DNA from: Modestobacter marinus
GTDB taxonomy: Bacteria; Actinomycetota; Actinomycetes; Mycobacteriales; Geodermatophilaceae
DNA: 64,000 nt
Direction of reading: 5' to 3'
NCBI RefSeq assembly: GCF_019799945.1
Contig: NZ_JABGCH010000006.1
Span: forward strand, 1-64,000
Below are positions 19,362-30,436 of the stretch, one piece after another. Positions within the stretch are counted from its first letter, which is position 1, and every line of letters begins with the position of its first letter. The notes beneath the pieces are model-generated. The model made no database searches. It saw only the letters and a list, made by a program, of their open reading frames with translations, and was not told the DNA's origin. The position numbers were made by a program, and so were the translations under genes.

Positions 19362-19523
19362 GTGACGGTCCGCGCAGAGGCCTTCGCCCGCGCTCGATCA
19401 CCAGCCTCCGCAGAGATCCCGGACGAGGTGATCACGATCGAGTTGCAGGAACCACGCGGCAACCGGCGTAACGACACCTGGGTCGATGACGAGGGTGTCG
19501 AGTGGCGCGCCTTCTCAGGGTGA
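19362..19523 (+). CDS. possible small protein, 53 residues
   Basis: A GTG-to-TGA frame encodes 53 residues with mixed polar composition, ending [17 protein letters not shown]. It looks coding in its last 35 codons because of the balanced residue mix and the high G/C at third positions. A few codons (TTG, GAA, CCA, CGT) are unlike the neighbours. It could be a complete small gene or the 3' stub of a lost one. AGAGG lies directly against the GTG, so the start is doubtful. No family is recognised. Confidence 0.4.
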   Translation: MTVRAEAFARARSPASAEIPDEVITIELQEPRGNRRNDTWVDDEGVEWRAFSG

Positions 19524-19567
19524 CGCCCCGTGCCGCAGGTTCTGCACCCCTGACGGGCGGACGCACG

Positions 19568-19600
19568 ACCGCCCGCCGGGCCAGGAGCCGGGCGGGCGGT
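19568..19600 (-). terminator. hairpin 3' of tRNA-Arg
   Basis: ACCGCCCGCC (19568-19577) pairs fully with GGCGGGCGGT (19591-19600) around a 13-base loop. It sits 28 bases beyond the 3' end of the minus-strand tRNA, where a factor-independent terminator for the tRNA transcript is expected. No T-run is present. Confidence 0.6.
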
Positions 19601-19627
19601 GGTGGGCGGTCCGAGCTGGGGTGTGGG

Positions 19628-19699
19628 TGCCCCCGGCAGGATTCGAACCTGCGCCCCTGCCTCCGGAGGGCAGTGCTCTATCCCCTGAGCTACGGGGGC
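19628..19699 (-). tRNA. tRNA-Arg(CCG)
   Basis: On the minus strand the acceptor stem GCCCCCG pairs with CGGGGGC; the D arm is GCTC/GAGC, and the anticodon stem CTGCC/GGCAG encloses the loop CTCCGGA, giving anticodon CCG (codon CGG, Arg). The T arm contains GGTTCGAATCC. The discriminator is A and no CCA is encoded (ACCC follows), as is usual in actinobacteria. The gene stands alone. Confidence 0.95.
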
Positions 19700-19774
19700 T
19701 CGTTCCGCGCTGCACCCCTCGCGAGGTGCCGGGGACAGACGCTACCAGCCGACCGCCACGGCGCGGCCGGTGGG

Positions 19775-20461
19775 TCAGGGCGCCGGCAGCGGGGTGCCGC
19801 CGCGGGCCCGCAGCATGGACTCCATCGTGGTCGTCTCCGCGGTCTGGGTCTCGGCGATCGAGCGGGACAGCCCCCGGACGGCGGCCAGCTCGGCGTGCTC
19901 GGCGCCGTACTCGGCCATCTCCAGCCCGCCCTGGTGGTGCCGGGTCATCAGCTGCAGGAACATCACGTCGAACGCCGTCCCGGACAGCGAGCGCAGCGTC
20001 GCGAGCTCGGCCTCGGTGGCCATGCCCGGCATCACCGCGCCGTCGGCGCCGTCCATGTGGGTCATGTCGTGACCGGCCATGTCGTCGCCCATCCACCCCA
20101 TGACCTCGCCGCTGGTGAGCGGGAGGCCCCACAGCGTCAGCCAGCCCTGCATCCGGCCGACCTGGTTGGTCTGCGTGGCGGAGATGTCGAAGGCCAGCTG
20201 CCGGACCTCGGCGTCCGTGCTCCGGTCCAGCGCCAGGTTGGCCATCTCGACCGCCTGGAGGTGGTGGCGGGACATGTCGCGGGCGAAGCCGGCGTCCACC
20301 GAGTCGGCCGTGGGCGGCGCGGTGCGCCCGAGGCCCAGCGCGACCGCCAGCCCGCCGCCGGCCGCGAGCAGCCCCACGGCGATGACCGCGACCAGCAGCG
20401 CGGTCAGCCGGCGGTGCGGACGGCCGGGAGCCGGTCCGGCGGGGCTGTCGGTCGCGGTCAT
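19775..20461 (-). CDS. DUF305 family membrane-anchored protein
   Basis: About 228 residues. A single hydrophobic segment (residues 19-45) anchors a DUF305 domain outside the membrane. The domain has two copies of a His-rich helix, SRHHLQAVEMA and TRHHQGGLEMA, each four-helix-bundle-like, with MTHMDG-type Met/His-rich sequence between them. Such His/Met content suggests metal (often copper) binding, although the family has no proven reaction. The ATG at 20461 follows GAGGTG at a proper distance; a GTG two codons earlier overlaps that site. It is directly downstream of the DUF3105 gene and probably co-transcribed. Confidence 0.85.
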   Translation of the reverse strand: MTATDSPAGPAPGRPHRRLTALLVAVIAVGLLAAGGGLAVALGLGRTAPPTADSVDAGFARDMSRHHLQAVEMANLALDRSTDAEVRQLAFDISATQTNQVGRMQGWLTLWGLPLTSGEVMGWMGDDMAGHDMTHMDGADGAVMPGMATEAELATLRSLSGTAFDVMFLQLMTRHHQGGLEMAEYGAEHAELAAVRGLSRSIAETQTAETTTMESMLRARGGTPLPAP

Positions 20462-20484
20462 GGTCACCTCGGGGACGGCGGTGC

Positions 20485-21300
20485 TCAGGGGGTGGTGCTC
20501 TCCGGTGCGCTGCTCCCGGCCGCCGGGGTCTCGGTGGTCGGCGCGTCGGTCGCGGCCGCGTCGGCGCCGCGGCTGGTGTCGCCGACGACCAGCGGGTCGC
20601 TGATGAACGTCGGGTTCTCGCAGCTGGCGCCGACCTCGGGGTAGAAGTCGGCGTTAAACGTCATGAAGTCGACGTACTGCGCGACCCGCTCGTCGGTCGC
20701 GGAGTCCACGGACAGCTGGTGGTTCCACGACTGCAGGCTGATCGGCGAGCCGAGCCCGGCGTAGGGGGAGAGCATCAGCCCGGAGCGGCCGTCGACCAGC
20801 TCCTGCAGGGTCGACAGGTCCTCGTCGCTGACGGCGTCGCGGTCGTAGGCGATCCACGTCGCGCCGTGCTCCATGCTGTGCACGGCGTTCTCGTGCCGGA
20901 TGTCGACGTCGTAGACGGTGCCGGTGCAGTCGGCCCACTCCGGGTCGTGCGGACCGCCCACCGGCGGGTTCTCGGTGTAGGTGACCGGCGTGGTCACGTG
21001 CTCCTGGCCGTTGGCGTACTCGAAGGTCCGGACGTCGGCGATCTGATCGACCGAGGTGACCTTGTCGGCGTTGGCCCGGTTGACCTGCACCACCGCGTAG
21101 GTGAGGACGGCGGCGGCGAAGACGGCGACCGCCACGGCCCCGGCGATCAGGCCCCACGGCCTCTGCGGGGAGACGACGTTGACCGGCGGGCGGGTGCGGC
21201 CGCCCTTCCCGCTCTGCCCGGCGGACCGGCTGGAGCCCGACCCCCCGCGGGGAGCGTCGCGCCGTGCGCGACCGTTCTCGGCCCTGGGGTCCTTGGCCAC
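20485..21300 (-). CDS. DUF3105 family membrane-anchored protein
   Basis: 271 residues: a basic Gly/Ser-rich cytoplasmic lead of about 45 residues, one transmembrane helix near 48-72 ([18 protein letters not shown]), then an extracytoplasmic DUF3105 domain with [20 protein letters not shown] and a conserved Met-Glu-His group (VHSMEHG). The C-terminal 40 residues are an Ala/Thr/Pro/Ser-rich tail. GAGGAGAGG precedes the GTG at 21300, a clear start. The pairing DUF3105-DUF305 recurs in actinobacteria and points to a shared, unknown, possibly metal-related function at the cell surface. Confidence 0.85.
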   Translation of the reverse strand: MAKDPRAENGRARRDAPRGGSGSSRSAGQSGKGGRTRPPVNVVSPQRPWGLIAGAVAVAVFAAAVLTYAVVQVNRANADKVTSVDQIADVRTFEYANGQEHVTTPVTYTENPPVGGPHDPEWADCTGTVYDVDIRHENAVHSMEHGATWIAYDRDAVSDEDLSTLQELVDGRSGLMLSPYAGLGSPISLQSWNHQLSVDSATDERVAQYVDFMTFNADFYPEVGASCENPTFISDPLVVGDTSRGADAAATDAPTTETPAAGSSAPESTTP

Positions 21301-21487
21301 TGCCTCTCCTCGCTGCCGGCGCCCGTGGCGCCCTCGGTTCGTGCCGGGCTGGTCCCGTCCTGCGGCAGGGAGTGTAGGTGCGGCACCTGTGCGACCCCGG
21401 CCGGCGAGCGGCTCGCGACGGGCGCTCGGGGCTCCCGGGACGGATGGGGTGAGCGGACGGGGCGCGGGGGTGCGGCCGCCCGCTCAG

Positions 21488-21493
21488 TACGCT
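21488..21493 (+). promoter_or_regulatory. possible leaderless -10 element for argS
   Basis: TACGCT fits the TANNNT pattern and ends six bases before the argS GTG at 21500. That spacing would start the transcript at or next to the start codon, consistent with a leaderless message and with the lack of a ribosome site. No -35 hexamer is obvious. Confidence 0.3.
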
Positions 21494-21499
21494 CGACGG

Positions 21500-23161
21500 G
21501 TGACCCCCGAGCAGTTGCGCGACGTCGTCCGGTCCGCTGTCGCGGCGGCGGTGGCGCGCGGTGCGCTCGCGGTCGACGTTCCCGACGACGTCGTCGTCGA
21601 GCGCCCCAAGAACCCCAAGCACGGCGACTACGCCACCAACGTGGCCCTGCGGCTGGCCAAGGCCGCCGGCCGCCCGCCCCGCGAGGTGGCCGAGCTGATC
21701 GCCGGGGAGCTGCGCGCCGCCGAGGGGATCGCGGCGGCCGAGGTGGCCGGCCCCGGCTTCCTCAACGTCGTCCTGGCCAAGGACGCCCTGGGCCAGATCG
21801 CCGTCCGCGTGGTCAGCGCCGGCGAGGCGTACGGCCGCACCGACGTCCTGGCCGGTCAGCGGCTCAACCTGGAGTTCGTGTCGGCGAACCCGACCGGCCC
21901 GGTGCACATCGGCGGCACCCGGTGGGCCGCGGTCGGCGACGCGCTCGGCCGGCTGCTGACGGCCAGCGGTGCCGACGTGACCCGCGAGTACTACTTCAAC
22001 GACGCCGGCGCGCAAATCGACCGGTTCGCCCGCAGCCTGATGGCCGCCGCGGCGGGGCAGCCGGTGCCTGAGGACGGCTACGCCGGTGCCTACATCGACG
22101 ACATCGCCGCCCAGGTGGTCGCCGCCGAGCCCGGCGTGCGGGAGCTGCCGGAGGTAGAGCAGCAGGAGCGCTTCCGGATCCGCGGCGTCGACCTGATGTT
22201 CGCGGAGATCAAGCGGTCGTTGGCCGAGTTCGGCGTGGTCTTCGACGTCTACTTCAGCGAGCGGACGCTGCACGAGACCGGGGCGCTGGAGAAGGCGATC
22301 GCCCGGCTGCGCGAGCAGGGGCACGTGTTCGAGGCCGACGGCGCGGTCTGGCTGCGGACCACGGACTTCAGCGACGACAAGGACCGCGTGCTGGTCAAGA
22401 GCGACGGCGAGTACACCTACTTCGCCGCCGACTGCGCCTACTACCTGGACAAGCGCGAGCGCGGTTTCGACAAGGTCGTGATCATGCTCGGGGCCGACCA
22501 CCACGGCTACATCGGCCGGTACAAGGCGCTGGTGGCCGCCGCCGGGGACGACCCCGACGTCCACCTCGAGATCCTCATCGGCCAGCTGGTCAACCTGGTG
22601 CGCCACGGCGAGCCGGTGCGGATGAGCAAGCGCGCGGGCACCGTCGTCCTGCTGGAGGACCTGGTCGAGGCCATCGGCGCCGACGCCGCCCGCTACGCGC
22701 TGGCCCGGGCCTCGGTCGACCAGCAGATCGACCTGGACCTGGACCTGTGGAGCCGGCGGACCAACGACAACCCGGTCTTCTACGTCCAGTACGCGCACGC
22801 CCGGATCTCCTCGGTCCTGCGCAACGCCGCGGAGCTGGGCCTGCAGCTCGGCGACCCGGCCGCGGTCGACACCGGCGCCCTGGCGCACCCCCGGGAGGGT
22901 GACCTGCTGCGCGCACTCGGCGAGTTCCCGCGGGCGCTGACCTCGGCGGCCGAGCTGCGGGCGCCGCACCGGGTCGCCCGGTACCTGGAGGAGCTGGCCG
23001 GCACCTACCACCGCTTCTACGACTCCTGCCGGGTGCTGCCCCGCGGGGACGAGGAGACGACCTCGCTGCACACCGCCCGGCTGTGGCTGTGCGCGGCGAC
23101 CGCCACGGTCCTGCGCAACGGCCTCGGTGTGCTCGGCGTGCACGCTCCGGAGCGGATGTGA
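21500..23161 (+). CDS. argS: arginyl-tRNA synthetase
   Basis: 553 residues, normal for the bacterial class I enzyme that charges tRNA-Arg. The class I motifs read GPVHIGGTR (HIGH) near residue 134 and RMSKRAG (KMSK) near 375. The N-terminal additional domain ([18 protein letters not shown]) and the C-terminal DALR anticodon-binding domain ([13 protein letters not shown] onward) are both present. The GTG at 21500 gives the usual N-terminus; the open frame upstream crosses the divergent DUF3105 start region and is not coding. The stop overlaps the lysA start by four bases. Confidence 0.96.
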   Translation: MTPEQLRDVVRSAVAAAVARGALAVDVPDDVVVERPKNPKHGDYATNVALRLAKAAGRPPREVAELIAGELRAAEGIAAAEVAGPGFLNVVLAKDALGQIAVRVVSAGEAYGRTDVLAGQRLNLEFVSANPTGPVHIGGTRWAAVGDALGRLLTASGADVTREYYFNDAGAQIDRFARSLMAAAAGQPVPEDGYAGAYIDDIAAQVVAAEPGVRELPEVEQQERFRIRGVDLMFAEIKRSLAEFGVVFDVYFSERTLHETGALEKAIARLREQGHVFEADGAVWLRTTDFSDDKDRVLVKSDGEYTYFAADCAYYLDKRERGFDKVVIMLGADHHGYIGRYKALVAAAGDDPDVHLEILIGQLVNLVRHGEPVRMSKRAGTVVLLEDLVEAIGADAARYALARASVDQQIDLDLDLWSRRTNDNPVFYVQYAHARISSVLRNAAELGLQLGDPAAVDTGALAHPREGDLLRALGEFPRALTSAAELRAPHRVARYLEELAGTYHRFYDSCRVLPRGDEETTSLHTARLWLCAATATVLRNGLGVLGVHAPERM

Positions 23162-24651
23162 GAGCGCACCCGGCCGGGCCGCTGCACGGGAGCATCGCGC
23201 CGCCGCCGGCCGTCGGGGCCGCACCGGCCGACCTGGGTGAGCTGGACCGGCACGTGTGGCCGCGCACCGCGGAACGGATCGGCGGCGAGCTGCACCTGGG
23301 CGGGCGGCCGGTGACCGACCTGGCCCGGGCGCACGGCACCCCGCTGTTCGTGCTCGACGAGGCCGACTTCCGCGGCCGCGCCGCCGAGTTCGCGACCGCC
23401 TTCGCCGGCGCCGACGTGCACTACGCCTCCAAGGCGTTCCTGTGCGGCCAGGTCGCGCGGTGGGTCGCCGAGGACGGGCTGCACCTGGACGCCTGCAGCG
23501 GCAACGAGCTCGCCATCGCGCTGGCCGCCGGTTTCCCGGCCGAGCGGATCGCGCTGCACGGCAACAACAAGTCGCTGGTCGAGTTGCGGCTGGCCGTCGA
23601 CGCGGGCATCGGCCACGTCGTCCTGGACTCCTTCGACGAGATCGACCGGCTGGTCCCGCTGGCCGCTGCCCGGCTCGCCGCCGGGGGCGGTCCCGTGCCG
23701 GTGCTCATCCGGTCGACCGTCGGCATCGAGGCGCACACCCACGAGTTCATCGCCACCGCGCACGAGGACCAGAAGTTCGGCTTCTCGCTGGCCACCGGCG
23801 ACGCGCTGACCGCCGCCGTGCGGGTCATCCGCGAGCCGGCGCTGCACCTGGCCGGGCTGCACAGCCACATCGGCTCGCAGATCTTCGACACCGCCGGCTT
23901 CGAGGCCGCCGCGCACCGGGTCGTCGGCCTGCTCGGGCAGGTCCACCAGGCCACCGGGGAGCTGCTCGAGGAGCTCAACCTCGGCGGCGGCTTCGGGATC
24001 GCCTACCTCTCCGAGGACGACCCGGTGAGCCCGCACGACGTCGCGGAGAGGCTGCGGGCCGTGGTGGCCGCCGAGTGCGCCCAGCTGGGCCTGCCGGTGC
24101 CCCGGCTCGCGGTGGAGCCGGGCCGGGCCATCGCCGGCCCGGGCACGGTGACGCTGTACGAGATCGGCACGATCAAGCCGGTCCGGCTGGGGTCCAGCGG
24201 CACGCCGGGTGCCCCGCTGGTGCGCAACTACGTCTCGGTGGACGGCGGGATGAGCGACAACATCCGCACCGCCCTGTACGACGCGTCCTACACCTGCGTG
24301 CTGGCCAACCGCACCTCCGACGCCCCGCCGGCGCTGTGCCGGGTCGTCGGCAAGCACTGCGAGAGCGGGGACGTGCTGGTCCGCGACCTGTGGCTGCCCT
24401 CGGACGTGCAGCCCGGCGACCTGCTCGCGGTGGCCGCCACCGGCGCCTACTGCTGGTCGATGGCGAGCAACTACAACTACCTGCTCAAGCCACCGGTGGT
24501 CGCGGTCCGGGACGGCGAGGCGATCGAGGTCGTGCGGCGGCAGACCCTGGCCGACGTGTTCGCCCTCGACGCGGTCCTGGCGGACGTGCCCGCCCCCAGC
24601 CCGGCGATCGACCAGCCGGCACCCGAACACGCTGCAGGAGCCCGGTCATGA
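23158..24651 (+). CDS. lysA: diaminopimelate decarboxylase
   Basis: 497 residues, a fold-type III PLP enzyme that removes CO2 from meso-diaminopimelate to make lysine. The PLP lysine is in YASKAF, the glycine-rich phosphate site is LNLGGGFGI, and further landmarks are [17 protein letters not shown], the active-site Cys-Glu-Ser box CESGD and YNYLLKP. It is longer than many homologues because of a 45-residue N-terminal lead. The GTG at 23158 overlaps the argS TGA (GTGA), which implies translational coupling. argS-lysA-hom-thrC-thrB is a classic actinobacterial order. Confidence 0.95.
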   Translation: MRAHPAGPLHGSIAPPPAVGAAPADLGELDRHVWPRTAERIGGELHLGGRPVTDLARAHGTPLFVLDEADFRGRAAEFATAFAGADVHYASKAFLCGQVARWVAEDGLHLDACSGNELAIALAAGFPAERIALHGNNKSLVELRLAVDAGIGHVVLDSFDEIDRLVPLAAARLAAGGGPVPVLIRSTVGIEAHTHEFIATAHEDQKFGFSLATGDALTAAVRVIREPALHLAGLHSHIGSQIFDTAGFEAAAHRVVGLLGQVHQATGELLEELNLGGGFGIAYLSEDDPVSPHDVAERLRAVVAAECAQLGLPVPRLAVEPGRAIAGPGTVTLYEIGTIKPVRLGSSGTPGAPLVRNYVSVDGGMSDNIRTALYDASYTCVLANRTSDAPPALCRVVGKHCESGDVLVRDLWLPSDVQPGDLLAVAATGAYCWSMASNYNYLLKPPVVAVRDGEAIEVVRRQTLADVFALDAVLADVPAPSPAIDQPAPEHAAGARS

Positions 24652-24685
24652 GGTACGCGAGCGGAACGAGCCCGGAGTCGAGCCG

Positions 24686-25981
24686 ATGAGTGACGCCCTG
24701 AAGGTCGCGCTGCTGGGCTGCGGCACGGTCGGCAGCGCGGTGCTGCGGCTGCTGTCGGAGCAGGCGGACGACCTCACCGCCCGGATCGGCCGCCGGGTGG
24801 AGGTGGCCGGGGTCGCCGTCCGCCGTCCCGACCACCACCCCGACGTGCCCGCCGACCTGCTCACCACCGACGCGCTCGCCCTGGTCACCCGCGACGACGT
24901 CGACCTCGTCGTCGAGGTGATCGGCGGCCTGGAGCCCGCCCGCGCGCTGCTGCAGGCGGCCATCGGCGCCGGGAAGTCGGTGGTCACCGCGAACAAGGCA
25001 CTGCTCGCCGAGGACGGCGTCGCGCTGCACGCCGCCGCGACCGAGGCCGGCGTCGACCTGTACTACGAGGCCGCGGTGGCCGGCGCGATCCCGCTGCTGC
25101 GCCCGCTGCGCGAGTCGCTGGCCGGGGACCAGCTGCGCCGGGTCGTGGGCATCGTCAACGGGACGACCAACTACATCCTGTCCCGCATGGCCGAGACCGG
25201 CGCCGGGTTCGGTGAGGCGCTCGCCGAGGCCACCGAGGCCGGGTACGCCGAGGCCGACCCCACCGCCGACGTCGACGGCTTCGACGCCGCCGCGAAGGCC
25301 GCGATCCTGGCGTCGCTGGCCTTCCACACGCCGGTGCGCTCCTCCGACGTGTACCGGGAGGGCATCTCGGCGGTCTCGGCCACCGACGTGGCCCGCGCCG
25401 CGGAGATCGGCTGCACGGTGAAGCTGCTGGCCATCTGCGAGCGGGTGCAGAACGGCGACGGCGACTCCGTCGCGGTCCGCGTGCACCCGGCGATGATCCC
25501 GACGACGCACCCGCTCGCCTCGGTGGGCGGGGCGTTCAACGCGGTCTTCGTCGAGGCGGAGGCGGCCGGCGAGCTGATGTTCTACGGGCAGGGCGCCGGG
25601 GGAGAGCCCACCGCCAGCGCTGTCCTCGGCGACCTCGTGGCGGTGGCCCGCAACCGGCTGGCCGGCGTCGCCGGGCCGGGGACGACGGGGTACGCCGGGC
25701 TGCCGATCCGGCCGATGGCCGAGACCCCGACCCGGTACCACGTCAGCCTCGACGTCGCCGACAAGCCGGGCGTGCTGGCCACGGTCGCGCACGAGTTCGC
25801 CGCCCAGGGGGTCAGCATCGCCACCGTCCGCCAGGACGGGCACGGCGACGCGGCGACCCTGGTGATCGTGACCCACCGGGCGCCGGACGCCGCGCTGGCG
25901 GCGACCGTCGACCGGCTCCGGGGGATGCCCGTCGTGCGGGCTGTGACCAGCGTGCTGCGTGTGGAGGGACTGGCGTCATGA
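24686..25981 (+). CDS. hom: homoserine dehydrogenase
   Basis: 431 residues. It reduces aspartate semialdehyde to homoserine with NAD(P)H, the branch point to threonine and methionine. An N-terminal Rossmann site [12 protein letters not shown] is followed by [10 protein letters not shown], the catalytic domain ([30 protein letters not shown]) and a C-terminal ACT domain ([18 protein letters not shown]) that normally mediates threonine feedback inhibition. The ATG at 24686 has GGAG upstream. The gene lies 34 bases after lysA, and its TGA overlaps the thrC ATG (ATGA), so hom and thrC are coupled. Confidence 0.96.
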   Translation: MSDALKVALLGCGTVGSAVLRLLSEQADDLTARIGRRVEVAGVAVRRPDHHPDVPADLLTTDALALVTRDDVDLVVEVIGGLEPARALLQAAIGAGKSVVTANKALLAEDGVALHAAATEAGVDLYYEAAVAGAIPLLRPLRESLAGDQLRRVVGIVNGTTNYILSRMAETGAGFGEALAEATEAGYAEADPTADVDGFDAAAKAAILASLAFHTPVRSSDVYREGISAVSATDVARAAEIGCTVKLLAICERVQNGDGDSVAVRVHPAMIPTTHPLASVGGAFNAVFVEAEAAGELMFYGQGAGGEPTASAVLGDLVAVARNRLAGVAGPGTTGYAGLPIRPMAETPTRYHVSLDVADKPGVLATVAHEFAAQGVSIATVRQDGHGDAATLVIVTHRAPDAALAATVDRLRGMPVVRAVTSVLRVEGLAS

Positions 25982-27069
25982 CCGCGGGAGTGCCGACCGG
26001 ACTGCGCGGGGCGATCTCGCCCTACTGGCCCGGTCTCATCGAGGCCTACCGGCACCGGCTGCCGGTCTCCGACACCACCCCGGTGGTCACCCTCCAGGAG
26101 GGCGCCACCCCGCTGGTACCCGCCGCGGAGCTGTCCCGGCGCACCGGCTGCGAGGTGTACCTGAAGGTCGAGGGGGCCAACCCGACCGGGTCCTTCAAGG
26201 ACCGCGGGATGACCATGGCGATCACCAAGGCGCTGGAGGAGGGCGCGCAGGCGGTCATCTGCGCCTCCACCGGCAACACCAGCGCGAGCGCCGCCGCCTA
26301 CGCCGCGCGCGCCGGGCTGGTCTGCGCCGTCCTGGTGCCGCAGGGCAAGATCGCCACGGGCAAGCTGGCCCAGGCGCTGGTGCACGGCGCCAAGCTGCTG
26401 CAGGTCGAGGGCAACTTCGACGACTGCCTCGCGCTGGCCAGCAAGCTCGCCATCGACTACCCGGTGAGCCTGGTCAACAGCGTCAACCAGTTCCGGATCG
26501 AGGGCCAGAAGACGGCGTCGTTCGAGATCGTCGACGTCCTCGGCGACGCCCCCGACGTCCACTGCCTGCCGGTCGGCAACGCCGGCAACATCACCGCCTA
26601 CTGGCAGGGCTACCGCGAGTACGCCGCCGACGGGCCGGCCACCCGGACCCCGCGGATGTGGGGCTTCCAGGCGGCGGGCGCGGCGCCGATCGTCATCGGC
26701 AAGGTCGTCGAGCAGCCCAGCACCATCGCCACCGCCATCCGGATCGGCAACCCCGCGTCCTGGACCAAGGCGCTCGCGGCCCGGGACGAGTCCGGTGGCC
26801 GCATCGACGCGGTGACCGACCGGGCGATCCTGGCCGCCTACCGGCTGCTCGCCCGCAGCGAGGCCGTCTTCGTCGAGCCGGCGTCGGCCGCCTCCGTCGC
26901 CGGGCTGCTGCAGGTCGCCGAGGCCGGTGGCCTGGAACAGGGCCAGCGGGTGGTCTGCACGGTCACCGGCAACGGCCTCAAGGACCCCGAGTGGGCCATC
27001 TCCGGTGCGCCTGCCCCGGTCACGATCCCGGTCGACGCCGCCGCGGCCGCCGCCCAGCTCGGCCTCTGA
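25978..27069 (+). CDS. thrC: threonine synthase
   Basis: 363 residues, the short PLP-dependent form that turns O-phosphohomoserine into threonine. The Schiff-base lysine is in [10 protein letters not shown], the substrate loop is [15 protein letters not shown], and [13 protein letters not shown] and [11 protein letters not shown] are further family boxes. The ATG at 25978 overlaps the hom stop. It is followed after two bases by thrB, so the whole homoserine-to-threonine pathway is encoded as a block. Confidence 0.96.
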   Translation: MTAGVPTGLRGAISPYWPGLIEAYRHRLPVSDTTPVVTLQEGATPLVPAAELSRRTGCEVYLKVEGANPTGSFKDRGMTMAITKALEEGAQAVICASTGNTSASAAAYAARAGLVCAVLVPQGKIATGKLAQALVHGAKLLQVEGNFDDCLALASKLAIDYPVSLVNSVNQFRIEGQKTASFEIVDVLGDAPDVHCLPVGNAGNITAYWQGYREYAADGPATRTPRMWGFQAAGAAPIVIGKVVEQPSTIATAIRIGNPASWTKALAARDESGGRIDAVTDRAILAAYRLLARSEAVFVEPASAASVAGLLQVAEAGGLEQGQRVVCTVTGNGLKDPEWAISGAPAPVTIPVDAAAAAAQLGL

Positions 27070-27071
27070 CG

Positions 27072-27965
27072 GTGGGGGACCCCGGCCGGGCGGTGCGGAT
27101 CCGCGTCCCGGCGACCAGCGCGAACCTCGGGCCGGCGTTCGACTCGGCGGGCCTCGCGCTGACCTGCTGGGACGAGCTCGAGGTCGCCGTCGCGGACGCG
27201 CTGTCGGTCGAGGTGACCGGTGAGGGGGCGGGGGAGCTGCCCACCGACGGGTCGCACCTCGTCGTCCGGGCGTTCCGGGCCGCCTGCGACGAGCTCGGGT
27301 GGCACCCCGCGGGGCTGCGGCTCTCCGCGCGCAACGGCATCCCGCAGGGCCGGGGGATGGGCTCGTCGGCGGCCGCGGTGACCGCCGGGGTGCTCGCCGC
27401 CTGGGCGCTGTGCCCGGAGGTCGAGAGCGTCGACCGGGCGGCCGTGCTGCGGCTGTGCTCGGAGCTGGAGGGCCACCCGGACAACGTGGCGCCGTGCCTG
27501 CTGGGTGGCGCGACCCTGTCCTGGACGACCGGGGCGGGCGCCCGCGCGGTGCGGCTGGACGTCGACCCCCGGGTGGTGCCGGTGCTGTTCGTGCCCGGGA
27601 CCACCCTCTCGACCCACGTGGCGCGCGGTCTGCTGCCCGACGCCGTCCCGCACGCCGACGCCGCGCACGCCGCCGGCCGGGCCGCGCTGCTGGTGCACGC
27701 GCTGACCGCCGACCCGGCCCTGCTGCTGGACGCCACCGAGGACCGGCTGCACCAGGCCCAGCGGGCGCCCGCGATGCCCGACAGCGCGGCGCTGCTCGCC
27801 CGGCTGCGCGCCGACGGCCACGCCGCCGTCATCTCCGGGGCGGGGCCGTGCGTGCTGGTGCTGACTGGTGGCGACCCTGCGACAGCCGCCGGGCACACCC
27901 CGGAGGGGTGGCGTTCCCTCACCCTCTCGGTGGACGACGACGGCGCGGTCGTCACACCCGCGTGA
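27072..27965 (+). CDS. thrB: homoserine kinase
   Basis: 297 residues of the GHMP kinase family; it phosphorylates homoserine for ThrC. The ATP loop is PQGRGMGSSAAAV, the N-terminal strand is RIRVPATSANLGPAFDSAG, and the C-terminal motif is ISGAGPCVLVLT. The GTG at 27072 lies two bases after the thrC TGA; a GTG at 27093 (VRIRVP) is possible. No ribosome site is clear, so coupling to thrC translation is likely. It is the last gene of the unit; about 285 bases follow before rho. Confidence 0.95.
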   Translation: MGDPGRAVRIRVPATSANLGPAFDSAGLALTCWDELEVAVADALSVEVTGEGAGELPTDGSHLVVRAFRAACDELGWHPAGLRLSARNGIPQGRGMGSSAAAVTAGVLAAWALCPEVESVDRAAVLRLCSELEGHPDNVAPCLLGGATLSWTTGAGARAVRLDVDPRVVPVLFVPGTTLSTHVARGLLPDAVPHADAAHAAGRAALLVHALTADPALLLDATEDRLHQAQRAPAMPDSAALLARLRADGHAAVISGAGPCVLVLTGGDPATAAGHTPEGWRSLTLSVDDDGAVVTPA

Positions 27966-28013
27966 CGTGCGGTACGGTTGTGATGCTCAGGAACACACTG
28001 GTGGCAGCCGGTG

Positions 28014-28043
28014 TTGTGGCCGATGTCGACCTGCATCTAGGCT
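28014..28043 (+). promoter_or_regulatory. candidate vegetative promoter for rho
   Basis: TTGTGG (28014-28019) and TAGGCT (28038-28043), 18 bases apart, resemble the principal sigma factor elements of actinobacteria. A start near 28050 would leave an untranslated leader of about 200 bases before the rho GTG, in keeping with the long autoregulated leaders known for rho in other bacteria. The rest of the 27966-28250 gap shows no gene. Confidence 0.35.
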
Positions 28044-28250
28044 GACGACGTAGCCGCCCCAGGGCGTGCCTCACGCGGGACGTAGCAGACGAACGATCCG
28101 TCTTCGATGATCGTCTCCCTGACCCTCGCCCCGCATCCACAGACCCGGCGTCCCGTCATGGACGACACGAGCCCGCTGGGCTCCTCCCGTCCGGGACCGG
28201 GTCACCTCCTGCGCTGATGGGCGCAGGCCACCGCAGGGAAGGACCTGTAC

Positions 28251-30434
28251 GTGAGCGAGACCACCGACCTCGTCGAGGGCGAGCGCACCGCCACCCCCTC
28301 CGACGAGGCAGCTGCCGGCACCGGGACGGCCCCCCGTACCCGCCGCCGCGGCAGCGGACTGTCCGGGATGCTGCTGCCCGAGCTGCAGCGCCTGGCCGGT
28401 GAACTAGGCATCCCCGGTACCACCAAGATGCGCAAGAGCGACCTGATCGCCGCCATCTCCGAGCGGCAGGTGGGCGAGTCCGCCCCGGCCGCCACCGTGC
28501 CCGCCCCCCGCGCCGACTCCGTCGCCCCCACCGGCGGTGCGGTCGCCACGGCCACGCCGCTGGAGGCTCCGGTCAGTGGCGGCGCCAACGGCGGGCCGAT
28601 CACCACCGCCGACGCCGACGCCGAGCCGGCCCCCACCGGTCGCCGTCGCCGCGGGGCCAGCCGCCCGGCCGGCGCGCCGACCGCCGAGGCCGGCGCTCCC
28701 GCTGAGCCGGTGACCGCCGAGGCCGGCCCGGCCCAGGCCGCGGCCACCAGCAGCGCGGTCGAGGACACCACCGACACCCCGGCCGCCGCCGAGGCGACCA
28801 CTCAGGCCCCGCCGGCCGACGGGCGCACCGAGGCCGACCGCCCGCAGCGGGAGCGCGGCAGCCGCAACCGGGACCGCAACCGCGGTGACCGGGACGGCGG
28901 CGAGCGCGAGTCCACCCGCGAGGACCGCGGCACCCGCGAGGAGCGGGACGAGCGCAGCGGCCGCACCCGCACCGAGAACCGGGACCGGACCGAGAACCGG
29001 GACCGCACCGACACCCGGGACCGCACCGACGGCGACGGGAACCGGGACAACGCGGGCCGCGGTGACGGCAACCGGAACGACCGCACCGCCCGCAACCGGA
29101 ACGACCGCAACGAGCGGCCCGAGCAGCGGGACGGCGGCCGCAACGACCGCAACGACCCCCGCAACGACGAGGACGACGACGACTTCGAGGGCAGCGGCCG
29201 CCGCCGCGGCCGTCGCTACCGGGACCGCAACCGCCGTGGTCAGGCCCCCGGTCGGGAGCGGTTCGACCAGGGCGAGCCCACGGTCGCCGAGGACGACGTC
29301 CTGCTGCCCGTCGCCGGCATCCTGGACGTGCTGGACAACTACGCGTTCGTCCGCACCTCGGGGTACCTGACCGGCCCGAACGACGTCTACGTGTCGCTGT
29401 CCCAGGTGCGCCGCTACGGCCTGCGCCGCGGTGACGCGATCACCGGCGCCGTCCGGCAGCCCCGCGACGGCGAGCGCAAGGACAAGTACAACGCGCTCGT
29501 CCGGCTCGACTCGGTCAACGGCCTGGACCCCGAGCAGGCCCGCAACCGGCCCGAGTTCACCAAGCTGACGCCGCTCTACCCGCAGGAGCGCCTGCGGCTG
29601 GAGACCGAGCCGCACCAGCTGACCACCCGGGTCATCGACCTGGTCATGCCGATCGGCAAGGGGCAGCGCGCCCTCATCGTCTCGCCGCCCAAGGCCGGCA
29701 AGACGATGGTGCTGCAGGCGATCGCCAACGCGATCACCACGAACAACCCCGAGTGCCACCTCATGGTCGTCCTCGTGGACGAGCGTCCCGAGGAGGTCAC
29801 CGACATGCAGCGCTCGGTGAAGGGCGAGGTCATCGCCTCGACCTTCGACCGGCCGCCGTCGGACCACACCACGGTCGCGGAGCTGTCGATCGAGCGGGCC
29901 AAGCGCCTGGTCGAGATGGGTCACGACGTCGTCGTCCTGCTGGACTCGATCACCCGCCTGGGCCGCGCCTACAACCTGGCCGCCCCGGCCAGCGGGCGCA
30001 TCCTCTCCGGTGGTGTCGACTCCACGGCGCTGTACCCGCCCAAGCGCTTCCTCGGCGCCGCCCGCAACATCGAGAACGGCGGCTCGCTGACCATCCTCGC
30101 CTCGGCGCTGGTGGAGACCGGCTCCACGATGGACACGGTCATCTTCGAGGAGTTCAAGGGCACCGGTAACGCGGAGATCAAGCTCGACCGTCGGCTGGCC
30201 GACAAGCGGGTCTTCCCGGCGGTCGACGTCAACGCCTCGGGCACCCGCAAGGAGGAGATCCTCCTCGCGCCCGACGAGCTGGCGATCGTGATCAAGCTGC
30301 GCCGGGTGCTCTCCGCGCTGGAGCCCCAGCAGGCACTGGAGCTGCTGCTCGACCGCATGCGGAAGACCCGCAACAACATCGAGTTCCTCATGCAGATCCA
30401 GAAGACAACCCTCGGCGTCGGCGAGAAGGACTGA
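28251..30434 (+). CDS. rho: transcription termination factor Rho with Arg/Asn/Asp-rich insertion
   Basis: 727 residues, far longer than the 420 or so of E. coli Rho. The N-terminal helix bundle ([16 protein letters not shown], about 40-75) is followed by a roughly 270-residue low-complexity insert, first Ala/Pro/Thr-rich, then dense in Arg, Asn, Asp and Gly ([18 protein letters not shown]). The cold-shock-like RNA-binding domain starts near 345, and the hexameric ATPase follows with Walker [12 protein letters not shown] near 480 and the arginine-finger region VRRVLSAL-like end. Such inserts are typical of high-G+C Gram-positive Rho and extend RNA binding. AGGGAAGGA precedes the GTG at 28251. 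A hairpin repeat follows the stop after two bases. Confidence 0.96.
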   Translation: MSETTDLVEGERTATPSDEAAAGTGTAPRTRRRGSGLSGMLLPELQRLAGELGIPGTTKMRKSDLIAAISERQVGESAPAATVPAPRADSVAPTGGAVATATPLEAPVSGGANGGPITTADADAEPAPTGRRRRGASRPAGAPTAEAGAPAEPVTAEAGPAQAAATSSAVEDTTDTPAAAEATTQAPPADGRTEADRPQRERGSRNRDRNRGDRDGGERESTREDRGTREERDERSGRTRTENRDRTENRDRTDTRDRTDGDGNRDNAGRGDGNRNDRTARNRNDRNERPEQRDGGRNDRNDPRNDEDDDDFEGSGRRRGRRYRDRNRRGQAPGRERFDQGEPTVAEDDVLLPVAGILDVLDNYAFVRTSGYLTGPNDVYVSLSQVRRYGLRRGDAITGAVRQPRDGERKDKYNALVRLDSVNGLDPEQARNRPEFTKLTPLYPQERLRLETEPHQLTTRVIDLVMPIGKGQRALIVSPPKAGKTMVLQAIANAITTNNPECHLMVVLVDERPEEVTDMQRSVKGEVIASTFDRPPSDHTTVAELSIERAKRLVEMGHDVVVLLDSITRLGRAYNLAAPASGRILSGGVDSTALYPPKRFLGAARNIENGGSLTILASALVETGSTMDTVIFEEFKGTGNAEIKLDRRLADKRVFPAVDVNASGTRKEEILLAPDELAIVIKLRRVLSALEPQQALELLLDRMRKTRNNIEFLMQIQKTTLGVGEKD

Positions 30435-30436
30435 AC

